From positions 1,984,001 to 2,048,000 of the forward strand of contig OY540816.1 in NCBI GenBank assembly GCA_961205875.1: 64,000 nucleotides of DNA, given 5' to 3'. Below are positions 32,410 to 42,166 of the stretch, one piece after another. Below the pieces are notes generated by a model. That model was not told the origin of the DNA. It searched no databases and saw only the letters and a program-made list of their open reading frames with translations. Source of the DNA: Sialis fuliginosa. Lineage: Eukaryota > Arthropoda > Insecta > Megaloptera > Sialidae. How positions within the stretch are numbered: the stretch's first letter is position 1; the number at the start of each line of letters is the position of its first letter. The translations under genes were made by a program, and so were the position numbers.

Positions 32410-34083
32410 TTCTTTATTTTTAAGTTTATGTTTATGTTTATGTTTATGTTTATGTTTATGTTTATGTTTAAGTTTATGTTTATATTTATTTTTAAGTTTA
32501 TGTTTAATTTTATGTTTATGTTTATGTTTATGTTTAATTTTATGTTTATATTTAAGTTTATGTTTAAGTTTATGTTTATGTTTATGTTTATGTTTATGTT
32601 TATGTTTATGTTTATGTTTATGTTTATGTTTATGTTTATGTTTATGTTTATGTTTATGTTTATGTTTATGTTTATGTTTATGTTTATGTTTATGTTTATG
32701 TTTATGTTTATGTTTATGTTTATGTTTATGTTTATGTTTATGTTTATGTTTATGTTTATGTTTATGTTTATGTTTATGTTTATGTTTATGTTTATGTTTA
32801 TGTTTATGTTTATGTTTATGTTTATGTTTATGTTTATGTTTATGTTTATGTTTATGTTTATGTTTATGTTTATGTTTATGTTTATGTTTATGTTTATGTT
32901 TATGTTTATGTTTATGTTTATGTTTATGTTTATGTTTATGTTTATGTTTATGTTTATGTTTATGTTTATGTTTATGTTTATGTTTATGTTTATGTTTATG
33001 TTTATGTTTATGTTTATGTTTATGTTTATGTTTATGTTTATGTTTATGTTTATGTTTATGTTTATGTTTATGTTTATGTTTATGTTTATGTTTATGTTTA
33101 TGTTTATGTTTATGTTTATGTTTATGTTTATGTTTATGTTTATGTTTATGTTTATGTTTATGTTTATGTTTATGTTTATGTTTATGTTTATGTTTATGTT
33201 TATGTTTATGTTTATGTTTATGTTTATGTTTATGTTTATGTTTATGTTTATGTTTATGTTTATGTTTATGTTTATGTTTATGTTTATGTTTATGTTTATG
33301 TTTATGTTTATGTTTATGTTTATGTTTATGTTTATGTTTATGTTTATGTTTATGTTTATGTTTATGTTTATGTTTATGTTTATGTTTATGTTTATGTTTA
33401 TGTTTATGTTTATGTTTATGTTTATGTTTATGTTTATGTTTATGTTTATGTTTATGTTTATGTTTATGTTTATGTTTATGTTTATGTTTATGTTTATGTT
33501 TATGTTTATGTTTATGTTTATGTTTATGTTTATGTTTATGTTTATGTTTATGTTTATGTTTATGTTTATGTTTATGTTTATGTTTATGTTTATGTTTATG
33601 TTTATGTTTATGTTTATGTTTTAGTTTATGTTTATGTTTATGTTTATGTTTATGTTTATGTTTATGTTTATGTTTATGTTTATGTTTATGTTTATGTTTA
33701 TGTTTATGTTTATGTTTATGTTTATGTTTATGTTTATGTTTATGTTTATGTTTATGTTTATGTTTATGTTTATGTTTATGTTTATGTTTATGTTTTAGTT
33801 TATGTTTATGTTTATGTTTATGTTTATGTTTATGTTTAAGTTTATGTTTATGTTTATGTTTATGTTTATGTTTATGTTTAAGTTTATGTTTAAGTTTATG
33901 TTTATGTTTATGTTTATGTTTATGTTTATTTTTATGTTCATGTTTAAGTTTATGTTTAAGTTTATATTTAAATTTATGTTTAAGTTTATGTTTATGTTTA
34001 TGTGTAAGTTTATGTTTATGTTTATGTTTATGTTTATGTTTATGTTTATGTTTATGTTTATGTTTATGTTTATGTTTATGTTT
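32410..34083 (+). repeat. TTTATG satellite, left tract
   Basis: The hexamer TTTATG is repeated for about 1.67 kb, with TTTAAG and TTTATT variants in the first 170 bases and the last 270 bases and a nearly pure core at about 32570-33790. Two TTTTAG slips occur (33620, 33793). The top strand contains almost no C. Three plus frames and two minus frames are free of stops by composition, so the long frames here are not genes. The tract is cut at 34083 by the gypsy element and resumes at 41870. Confidence 0.95.
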
Positions 34084-35421
34084 TGTAACGGTTTTATTTT
34101 ATAGTTCCCCCCTGTTACACATTTTTAATTTTCATTAAAATATTTCCATCTTATTTTCATCCTATTTCGTGAAATGTTTGCATACGCAGATATTTTATTT
34201 CTTATAATTGTACGGCGAGCGATTTTCGACCATAAACTATGATTTGACGTAACGGCAAGTACGCCCGTCGTTACAAGTCAGAGGTGTACGCGTGAACCGG
34301 TAGACGCAAGTACGCGGCGATAAGAGCGTGTGCAAGTGTATTGCACGATATAACAGTGGTAATCCAATTGTTGAGGGAGCCCGGAAGGAATTGAAGAGTC
34401 TAGGATTGGAGGCCCACCTAGACTCACTTAAGTGTAATTTTATTTCATATTCGTAATCAGTGACCTCGAAAACTCCCATATACCGAGTTTCGTGAGAATA
34501 GACACCGTTTTGCACTAAGTCATCCGCCATTTTGAATCCGCCATTTTGCTATCCCAAAATTTGACTTCATATTCGTAATCAGCGACCTCGAAAACCCCCA
34601 TATGCCGAGTTTCATGAGAATAGACACCGTTTTGCACTAAGTCGTCCGCCATTTTGAATCCGCCATTTTGCTATCTCAAAATTTGACTTCATATTCGTAA
34701 TCAGCGACCTCGAAAACCCCCATATATATATATATTTATATTTTGACCAGCTTTTCGTGATTTGGCACCACTGTGCGCTGCTTTATTAGTGCCGTACCAC
34801 TCGCGTATTCGTTCTAACAAAGTTCACGCGGAAAATTAAGTTCCGCGGAGTGAGTACCGCGAAAGCCGCATCACCGAAAATTTCTGTTAAATCCGTCAGT
34901 TATATGTGCTAAAATCGGCGTGTGCAGTGTGTTTCAATAGTGTAAAGTTTTGATCCGGTTATTTATTTGTTTTTTTTATTAATTAGGATAAATTTATATT
35001 ATAACTTATAACTTAGTATTAAGAATAATTTAATATATATATAGATATAAGCATATCCAGCATATCAACAATTTATTTATTACCGCAGAATCATTGCAAT
35101 TATATTATTTTCATTTTATTTCGTATTTAAATTTTTGTTTAATATTAAAGAAAAAGAGAAAAGGATAAAGTATTTTATTCATATATTTGTGTTGTTAATT
35201 ATCAAACCGTACGTTAAAATTCTTCCCCTCTACAGAAGTCAACAAAATCAGCGGAGTTTCGTGGTACCTCTGGCTAAAGACTACGTGGCGCCCAAATCAA
35301 TTTTTTTTTACTTTTATTGTTATTGTAATTTCTATATTGTTTATCCACATTTTAATCCACCCCGTCTCCACTGAGCGAGGCAACGGCACAATATTTTCGT
35401 AACGACGATTTTGTCGTCACA
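34084..35421 (+). repeat. Gypsy 5' LTR, 1338 bp
   Basis: It starts TGTAACGGTTTTATTTTATA and ends TTTTGTCGTCACA. It matches the 3' LTR closely, except that 34431-34776 is replaced by a different sequence containing a 122-bp tandem repeat. It should contain the promoter and the start of the genomic RNA. I could not pick out a convincing TATA box or initiator. Confidence 0.9.
34445..34720 (+). repeat. 122-bp tandem repeat inside the 5' LTR, ~2.3 copies
   Basis: The landmark TCATATTCGTAATCAG occurs at 34445, 34567 and 34689, exactly 122 bases apart. Each full unit carries CCGCCATTTTGAATCCGCCA. The last copy runs into an AT dinucleotide tract (34724-34736). The 3' LTR lacks it altogether. Confidence 0.9.
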
Positions 35422-35426
35422 GAATT

Positions 35427-35446
35427 TGGCGTACCCAACGTGAGGC
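35427..35446 (+). other. Primer-binding site (gypsy)
   Basis: Five bases after the LTR, TGGCGTACCCAACGTGAGGC resembles the PBS TGGCGCCCAACGTGGGGC used with lysine tRNA in some retroelements, with a two-base insertion and one change. The tRNA identity is therefore tentative, while the position is as expected for a PBS. Confidence 0.6.
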
Positions 35447-36290
35447 CCGAGGTAAACAAATTTAAGAAATTAATTTTTTGTTTTTACTTAATTTTGCATA
35501 AATATATTTTAATTCACATTTATGGATTTCACGTTAAAAATCATTCTTTTTAAATTTGATGACGTTATTTATAATTAGATTGGGAATTTTGCTTAGACAA
35601 GTTACTGGCTTATCTAAAATATGGTAATAAATTTTAATGTGTGTACTTACAATAATTGATTTTCAATATATTTTCAATTACTGTTTATATTAATTTAATT
35701 GTAGGAATATTTATTTTATTTCGATTTCATGAAAGCCAGAGCCGTAGTAGTAATTTGTGAATTAATTTTGAATTATAAATTATTAAAATTTTTTGTACAA
35801 TTTTGTTTTATTTTGTTTACTTATTTGTTGACTTTTTTTTGTAGGGGAATTGGGCAAAATTTTTACGAAATAAATTTATGGGCAATGGAATACTTTGTTA
35901 TTTGTCTGTTGAATGCGGACAAATAATTTCGACGCATTTTCAATTTTTTTTTTTCTTTCTTTGCATAACTTTATTTTTCTATTGTCTTAGAAAATATGAT
36001 GGCATGTAATTAGATTGATTGCTGGTTCGTTGTAAGGTTTAAATTCTGAAAAAAATTTTTTGATTGACTTTTTTTTATTGATTTTTTTGATTGATTTTTT
36101 TTGTTGCATTTTGACATATCGCATTTACTGTAATTGATAATGGTTTACCTTATAGATAATTTTATATTGTATATGTATTTAAGGATTCATTTTGTATGTT
36201 TAAGAATTTTTTTTTGTGTGTGTATATTAAGTGCATTTAAATTGTGTATCGGCTTGATTAACACGTTCACTGCGGTATTTATTTAACACC
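35447..36290 (+). other. Gypsy untranslated leader
   Basis: About 0.84 kb of T-rich sequence between PBS and gag, with several short upstream frames that look spurious. Packaging signals would be expected here but cannot be read from sequence alone. Confidence 0.6.
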
Positions 36291-37610
36291 ATGTCGTTCA
36301 AAATGGACATCAACAGGTTAGCCCAAGATGAGCTGAAGTACGAACTTTGTATTCGGAGTTACATGGACATAGGCACTTGTGATGAGATGCGCAAATGCCT
36401 GCGTCAGGTGTTGAAATCGGAACGCGAGGGTAGATCCGTAAATAACCTTACCTATAAATTTACTTTAGCATCAGAGAAAGACTGCTGTGAACAAAAAGTC
36501 GAAGAGATTGTTCACTTGGTTAACAATTTCACGGGACAACCTAGTGATGGTGAATATAAAAAATTACAAACTAAGCTGGCACATGTGTTTGAGAGGTTGA
36601 ACAGGTTCGACCTAAGTGACGAAGGTGCGGGGGAAGTGCGGTCGCGACTTTTGAGTAAAATAATGACAATTAGTGCCGACTTGGAAGATAAAGTAGCGAG
36701 CGATGCGAACGACAGGGACGACGACTTCGTTCAACCATTAAGAAATATGGAGGATGTTCCCATAGATCTCACGGTAATGAATATAAATGACGAAGTAAGG
36801 AACAGTTCGCTATTGGACACAAGAGCCGATGACGCACGGGTTCCTCGGTACTCACAGATGATTCCGTCTCCCAATGTTAGGTCGATTCCAGTCTCCCAGT
36901 GGAATCTGAAATTCAGTGGCGAGTCCAGAGAGATGAGCGTTAATGCCTTTTTGGAAAGAGTTGAAGAGCTCCGTGTGGCCCGCCATGTGGATGAGGCTCA
37001 GCTATGGGACTCCGCCATAGACCTATTTGAAGGACAGGCGTTGATCTGGTTCAGAGCAATGCGTAGGCACGTCAATTCCTGGCCACAACTATGTACCCGA
37101 TTACGAGAACAATTTCAACCACCAGACTACCATGATAAATTGTTTGAAGAAATAAAATGTCGAACGCAGGGTAGGGACGAGCCGGTCGGTATTTATCTTG
37201 CCGTTATGTCAAATCTTTTCGGTCGTCTTGATATCTCTCCTTGGTTCCAAGATCGGTTAAGCTTGGGGGAAATAACTTCAATAAATCAATTAGCTCAATT
37301 AGCGCGAAGGTTGGAAAACAGTCGCCATACAGTTGACTCTTTTGTTCCACCCACCAGCTCCAATGTCAATTCGCTAGAGCCAGACCTCGCATACCATACG
37401 AAGAGATCACATCGAGCAGCACCAGTGGAAGCATCGACGTCGGAGGAGGCAAGAACACCGGGGTCTTCGAATACATTTTCTTGCTGGAATTGTGGAGGAC
37501 AGGGCCACAATTTCCGCTCGTGTTCCTCGCGAAGACGTAACTTTTGTAATGGTTGCGGAACTCCGAACATTGCAAGATACCAATGTCCACGTTGCCGTCC
37601 AAAAAACTAA
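36291..37610 (+). CDS. gag: Gypsy Gag polyprotein
   Basis: 439 codons, ATG in the context ACACCATGT. The structural protein forms the particle that packages element RNA. Residues about 205-315 match the retrotransposon gag (capsid) domain: LKFSGESREMSVNAFLERVE, ALIWFRAMRR, WPQLCTRLREQF. A CCHC zinc knuckle is at 398-411 (CWNCGGQGHNFRSC) and a second Cys pattern C-X2-C-X9-C-X2-C at 419-435. The frame ends at TAA 37608-37610, directly after the heptamer A AAA AAC at 37601-37607, so a fraction of ribosomes should slip -1 into pol. GC content and codon use are unlike the AT-rich surroundings, as expected for an inserted element. No internal stop is seen. Confidence 0.92.
   Translation: MSFKMDINRLAQDELKYELCIRSYMDIGTCDEMRKCLRQVLKSEREGRSVNNLTYKFTLASEKDCCEQKVEEIVHLVNNFTGQPSDGEYKKLQTKLAHVFERLNRFDLSDEGAGEVRSRLLSKIMTISADLEDKVASDANDRDDDFVQPLRNMEDVPIDLTVMNINDEVRNSSLLDTRADDARVPRYSQMIPSPNVRSIPVSQWNLKFSGESREMSVNAFLERVEELRVARHVDEAQLWDSAIDLFEGQALIWFRAMRRHVNSWPQLCTRLREQFQPPDYHDKLFEEIKCRTQGRDEPVGIYLAVMSNLFGRLDISPWFQDRLSLGEITSINQLAQLARRLENSRHTVDSFVPPTSSNVNSLEPDLAYHTKRSHRAAPVEASTSEEARTPGSSNTFSCWNCGGQGHNFRSCSSRRRNFCNGCGTPNIARYQCPRCRPKN
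37601..37607 (+). promoter_or_regulatory. -1 ribosomal frameshift heptamer A AAA AAC
   Basis: Read in the gag frame the heptamer is A-AAA-AAC, a classical slippery sequence, immediately followed by the gag stop codon. Slipping by -1 places ribosomes exactly in the open pol frame (next codons CTA ATC GCT). A stimulating RNA structure downstream was not identified. Confidence 0.85.
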
Positions 37611-40600
37611 TCGCTAAGGTTGGAAGAGGTCACCGACCACCTAAGCGAATCAAACCAGTGACCGACTCTAAAACCTCCACGAAGTTAGCGTACATCTTGT
37701 CACGCAGGGATGATGATGAAAGACCGTTCTTGGAAGTGAACATTTTGGGAAAAATAATTTGTGGCTTGTTGGATTCGGGGGCTTCCCGATCAATCGTGGG
37801 TGAGGATGGATGGAGACTATTACGAGAGCTAGGTTTACCCATCCAGAGATCGAAAAATTTGTCCTGCACCGTGGCGAACGAGCAAGAACTGGAATGCGTG
37901 GGTATTATGGAAGTTCCGATCCAGTTAGAGGGTCGTGTGAGAGTGGTGAAGCTGCTGGTGGTCCCTCGAGTCAGTTACCCTCTCATACTGGTCCTAGACT
38001 TCTGGAAGTCGATGGAAATAGTGCCAAATGTCCGAACGGGAAAATGGTTTTTCTCTAAGAGTCCGGTGAATGCCATCCACGGGCCGAATGACGATACCCT
38101 TCGATCCAACCTAACGACAGAACAAAGCCAACAGTTACTAGAAACTACCGCCAGTTACTTTCAGAAGATGCCGAAATTAGGACGTACTCACCTTGTAGAA
38201 CATGAAGTGCTTGCAGAGGGTAACCCAATTAAACAACGGTATTACCCTGTATCGCCGAACATCCTGCGGTACATTAACACAGAAGTAGACACCATGCTAA
38301 AAGAAGGCATAATTGAACCTTCTAGTAGTGCCTGGTCCTCACCGATAGTTCTGGCCAAAAAGAAGGATGGGTCGTACAGGTTCTGTGTCGACTACCGAAA
38401 GGTCAATCAAGTAACGAAAAGGGATGCCTATCCCCTCCCGTACATATCTGCCATCTTAGATCGACTAAGGGACGCCAGATACTTATCGTCTCTCGACCTC
38501 AAGTCAGCCTACTGGCAGATCCCGGTGGCGAAAGATAGCCGAGATAAAACTGCATTTACTGTTCCCGGGAGAGGCTTATTCCAGTTTTGCCGTATGCCGT
38601 TTGGTCTTCACAACTCTCCGGCTACGTGGCAGCGTTTGATAGACCGTGTTTTAGGGCCGGAGTTGGAACCGTTCGTGTTCGTTTACTTGGATGATATCAT
38701 TATAAGTACGCAGACGTTCGAACAACATCTAGATGTTCTACGAAGAGTCTTCTCCAGGTTACTAGAAGCCAATCTGTCATTAAGTGCGGAAAAATGTCAG
38801 TTCTGTAGACCAGAACTCAAGTACTTGGGATATGTAGTCGACCAGAACGGCCTGCATGTTGATCCAGACAAGGTGTCGGCCATTGTAAATATTCTTCCTC
38901 CTAAGAATGTGGCCGAAGTACGCCGCATTATCGGAATGGCAAGCTGGTATAGACGATTTATACCAAACTTTTCCACAACCATCGCACCACTGACGGAGTT
39001 ATTGAAGAAAGCCAAACGATGGTCCTGGACAGAAACATGTGACAAGGCGTTGAGGGATCTCAAGAACTCGCTGATCTCGGCACCGATTTTGACTTGCCCA
39101 GACTTTGACCTCCCGTTTGTGTTACAAACAGACGCCAGTGACTATGGACTGGGGGCGGTTCTTTCCCAACAATTTCCCGACGGTGAGCACGTCATTGGTT
39201 ACGCCAGTCGAACGATGAATAAAGCTGAGCGCAATTATTCAACGACCGAGAAAGAATGTCTGGCAGTCATTTGGTCGATTGAGAAGTTCCGTCCGTATCT
39301 CGAAGGGTCGAAGTTTACCGTAATAACCGATCACCATTCTTTGGTATGGTTAAACAACTTGAAAGATCCGGCAGGACGATTGGCCAGATGGGCTGTCAGA
39401 CTACAGCAATACAATTTCACAGTGGTGCACCAAAAAGGAAAAGATCACCTGGTCCCGGATGCTCTGTCAAGAAGTGTACCGGTGGACGATATCGTTGCGC
39501 CAAACAACTCAACGGATCAGTGGTATACGAAGGTTTATCAGAAAACACAAAAGTTCCCACGTAAGATGTCCAACTGGCGTATCGAAGACGAAAACTTATT
39601 TAAGAAGGTACGAGGCTCTGGAGGCGTCGGAAATAGTGGATGGAGGAAGGTCCTCCCGAAGGAAAGTAGGCCCGAAGCATTATATGAAGGTCACGACGAG
39701 CCCACCTCTGGTCACCTGGGTGTGAATAAATCTTACCATCGTCTGGCCCAAAATTATTACTGGCCGAAGATGCGAGCCGATGTGGCCCGCTATTTCCGGA
39801 GTTGTCAGGTGTGCGCGGAACAAAAACCGATCCAAGCACCACCCGCCGGTCTGATGGGGAATCGTCCTCAGATCAAGCAACCTTGGCAATTGATTAGTAT
39901 TGATCTAATAGGACCACTGCCCCGATCTACGCAAGGTAATTGTTATATCTTGGTGGTATCGGACTATTTTAGTAAAATGCCACTGCTGTTTCCTTTGAGG
40001 ACAGCCAAAGCACGTCCCATCATTAAAATACTGGAGGAGGATGTTTTCCTACTGTTTGGAGTACCCCAATATGTAATCTGCGATAACGGAGTGCAGTTTC
40101 GAAGTACCGAATTTGCCGCTATCCTTCGGAAATACGGAGTCCAGCCATTATTTACGGCCAATTATCACCCACAAGCCAACCCAGTAGAGCGGGTAAATCG
40201 CGTCGTTAAAACGATGATCCGCTCTTACCTAAAAGATGAAAATCATAAGCGCTGGGACGAAAACTTGGCAAAGTTAGGCTGTGCTCTAAGAACAGCGAAG
40301 CACGACGTCCTGGAAGAAACTCCGTACTTCGTAAACTTCGGTAGACAGCACGTGCTGGACGGTAAAAGCTTTGGGAGGCAACAAGTCAGACCGGAGATAA
40401 ACATGGGACGAGACAACACAGAGGAAAGAAATGAGTTATTTACCAGGCTGCACAACCGCGTGACCGAACAGTTACGAAAAGCCCACGACCGCAACCAAAA
40501 GACCTACAACTTGCGTAGACGACCGGTGGAATACGAGGTAGGACAGGAAGTTATGAAAAAGAACTATGTCTTGTCAGCACCCAAAAAGTTCGTAGGCCCG

Positions 40601-40714
40601 TTTCGGATTCGACGGAAGGTGTCGAATCTCGCTTACGAACTAACAGACGAGGAAGGTCGATCAAAGGGTATATGGCATGTATCGGACCTCAAACCTCATC
40701 TAGCAAATTTCTGA
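37601..40714 (+). CDS. pol: Gypsy Pol polyprotein (PR-RT-RNaseH-IN), by -1 frameshift from gag
   Basis: The open frame can be read from 37553, but translation is expected by frameshift at 37601; the ATG at 37553 lies inside gag. Counting from 37553: aspartic protease LLDSGAS with Asp74; reverse transcriptase with YRFCVDYRKVNQ, FGLHNSPATWQRL and the catalytic YLDD at 378-381; RNase H with LQTDASDYG (Asp527), TEKECLAV and TDHHSL (Asp593); integrase zinc-binding His714/721/729 and Cys751/754, then catalytic Asp784, Asp844 and Glu879; GPY/F-type end FVGPF at 1013-1017. The frame ends with TGA at 40712-40714. It makes cDNA from element RNA and inserts it into the genome. No stop or shift is seen, so the copy could be active. 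There is no env or chromodomain that I recognise. Confidence 0.93.
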   Translation, partial: KKLIAKVGRGHRPPKRIKPVTDSKTSTKLAYILSRRDDDERPFLEVNILGKIICGLLDSGASRSIVGEDGWRLLRELGLPIQRSKNLSCTVANEQELECVGIMEVPIQLEGRVRVVKLLVVPRVSYPLILVLDFWKSMEIVPNVRTGKWFFSKSPVNAIHGPNDDTLRSNLTTEQSQQLLETTASYFQKMPKLGRTHLVEHEVLAEGNPIKQRYYPVSPNILRYINTEVDTMLKEGIIEPSSSAWSSPIVLAKKKDGSYRFCVDYRKVNQVTKRDAYPLPYISAILDRLRDARYLSSLDLKSAYWQIPVAKDSRDKTAFTVPGRGLFQFCRMPFGLHNSPATWQRLIDRVLGPELEPFVFVYLDDIIISTQTFEQHLDVLRRVFSRLLEANLSLSAEKCQFCRPELKYLGYVVDQNGLHVDPDKVSAIVNILPPKNVAEVRRIIGMASWYRRFIPNFSTTIAPLTELLKKAKRWSWTETCDKALRDLKNSLISAPILTCPDFDLPFVLQTDASDYGLGAVLSQQFPDGEHVIGYASRTMNKAERNYSTTEKECLAVIWSIEKFRPYLEGSKFTVITDHHSLVWLNNLKDPAGRLARWAVRLQQYNFTVVHQKGKDHLVPDALSRSVPVDDIVAPNNSTDQWYTKVYQKTQKFPRKMSNWRIEDENLFKKVRGSGGVGNSGWRKVLPKESRPEALYEGHDEPTSGHLGVNKSYHRLAQNYYWPKMRADVARYFRSCQVCAEQKPIQAPPAGLMGNRPQIKQPWQLISIDLIGPLPRSTQGNCYILVVSDYFSKMPLLFPLRTAKARPIIKILEEDVFLLFGVPQYVICDNGVQFRSTEFAAILRKYGVQPLFTANYHPQANPVERVNRVVKTMIRSYLKDENHKRWDENLAKLGCALRTAKHDVLEETPYFVNFGRQHVLDGKSFGRQQVRPEINMGRDNTEERNELFTRLHNRVTEQLRKAHDRNQKTYNLRRRPVEYEVGQEVMKKNYVLSAPKKFVGPFRIRRKVSNLAYELTDEEGRSKGIWHVSDLKPHLANF

Positions 40715-40727
40715 GAGAAATTCGCGC

Positions 40728-40743
40728 GGGAGAAAGAGGGGGA
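40728..40743 (+). other. Polypurine tract (gypsy)
   Basis: GGGAGAAAGAGGGGGA lies two bases before the 3' LTR, 13 bases after the pol stop. It is the expected primer for plus-strand DNA synthesis. Confidence 0.85.
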
Positions 40744-40745
40744 TT

Positions 40746-41869
40746 TGTAACGGTTTTTTTTTATAGTTCCCCCCTGTTACACATTTTTAATTTTCATTAA
40801 AATATTTCCATCTTATTTTCATCCTATTTCGTGAAATGTTTGCATACGCAGATATTTATTTTCTTATAATTGTACGGCGTGCGATTTTCGACCTTAAACT
40901 ATGATTTGACGTAACGGCAAGTACACCCGTCGTTACAAGTCAGAGGTGTACGCGTGAACCGGTAGACGCAAGTACGCGGCGATAAGAGCGTGTGCAAATG
41001 TATTGCACGATATAACAGTGGTAATCCAATTGTTGAGGGAGCCCGGAAGGAATTGAAGAGTCTAGGATTGGAGGCCCACCTAGACTCACTTACTTAAGTG
41101 AGTCTAGGTGTAGGGTTTCTCCTTACACTTGTAAGGAGAAACCCTTCTAAGGAACCTAGACGACGGGGAGTGGAGGTCCAGCCCCGCCGGACATCAGGAG
41201 TAGAACGGAGAGCCGCTGCTTTATTAGTGCCGTACCACTCGCGTATTCGTTCTAACAAAGTTCACGCGGAAAATTAAGTGCCGCGGAGTGAGTACCGCGA
41301 AAGCCGCATCACCGAAAATTTCTGTTAAATCCTTCAGTTATATGTGCTAAAATCGGCGTGTGCAGTGTGTTTCAATAGTGTAAAGTTTTGATCCGGTTGT
41401 TTATTTGTTTTTTTTTTATTAATTAGGATAAATTTATATTATAACTTATAACTTAGTATTAAGAATAATTTAAGATATATATATGTAGATATAAGCATAT
41501 CCAGCATATCAACAATTTATGTATTTATTACCGCAGAATCATTGCAATTATATTATTTTCATTTTATTTCGTATTTAAATTTTTGTTTAATATTAAAGAA
41601 AAAGAGAAAAGGATAAAGTATTTTATTCATATATTTGTGTTGTTAATTATCAAACCGTACGTTAAAATTCTTTCCCTCTACAGAAGTCAACAAAATCAGC
41701 GGAGTTTCGTGGTACCTCTGGCTAAAGACCACGTGGCGCCCAAATCAATTTTTTTTTACTTTTATTGTTATTGTAATTTCTATATTGTTTATCCACATTT
41801 TAATCCACCCCGTCTCCACTGAGCGAGGCAACGGCACAATATTTTCGTAACGATGATTTTGTCGTCACA
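40746..41869 (+). repeat. Gypsy 3' LTR, 1124 bp
   Basis: It starts TGTAACGG and ends GTCGTCACA, then runs straight into GTTTATG satellite. The unique block 41093-41214 has no counterpart in the 5' LTR. It completes two hairpins: CCTAGACTCACTTA pairing with its complement (about 41079-41108) and GGGTTTCTCCTTAC pairing with its complement (about 41115-41145). Confidence 0.9.
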
Positions 41870-42166
41870 GTTTATGTTTATGTTTATGTTTATGTTTATG
41901 TTTATGTTTATGTTTATGTTTATGTTTATGTTTATGTTTATGTTTATGTTTATGTTTATGTTTATGTTTATGTTTATGTTTATGTTTATGTTTATGTTTA
42001 AGTTTATGTTTATGTATAAGTTTATGTTTAAGTTTATGTTTATGTATAAGTTTATGTTTAAGTTTATGTTTAAGTTTATGTTTAAGTTTATGTTTAAGTT
42101 TATGTTTAAGTTTATGTTTTAGTTTATGTTTATGTTTATGTTTATGTTTAAGTTTATGTTTATGTA
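41870..42166 (+). repeat. TTTATG satellite between the gypsy and the TIR element
   Basis: Pure TTTATG for about 130 bases, then mixed TTTAAG and TATAAG variants. With 32410-34083 and the tract from 43994 it was one continuous array before the two insertions. Confidence 0.95.

Larger units (their letters stand above)
34084..41869 (+). mobile_element. Ty3/gypsy retrotransposon, apparently full length
   Basis: 7786 bp: 5' LTR, PBS, leader, gag, -1 frameshift, pol (PR-RT-RH-IN), PPT and 3' LTR. It is inserted in the TTTATG satellite with a 4-bp target duplication GTTT (34080-34083 and 41870-41873). Both reading frames are open over their full length, and no env frame follows pol. The LTRs differ little outside one replaced block, so the insertion is fairly young, though not brand new. 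Confidence 0.92.

Noticed and set aside
32387..34138. 583-codon frame encoding a Leu-Cys repeat and 398-codon Phe-Met frame
   Set aside because: TTTATG repeats give no stop in any plus frame and in two minus frames; frame length reflects the satellite, not selection for protein.
37553..37600. ATG at 37553 as the natural start of pol
   Set aside because: It lies within gag and upstream of a perfect A AAA AAC shift site placed directly before the gag stop; frameshifting explains pol expression better.
38797..40494. Antisense frames of 65-90 codons across gypsy gag-pol
   Set aside because: They are shadows of the real pol frame with no similarity of their own.
40715..40745. env gene downstream of pol
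   Set aside because: Only 31 bases separate the pol stop from the 3' LTR, so there is no room for env; the element is not an errantivirus with envelope.
35135..41822. 79-codon frame repeated in both LTRs
   Set aside because: It is present because the LTRs are copies, is AT-rich without recognisable domain, and one amino acid differs between copies.
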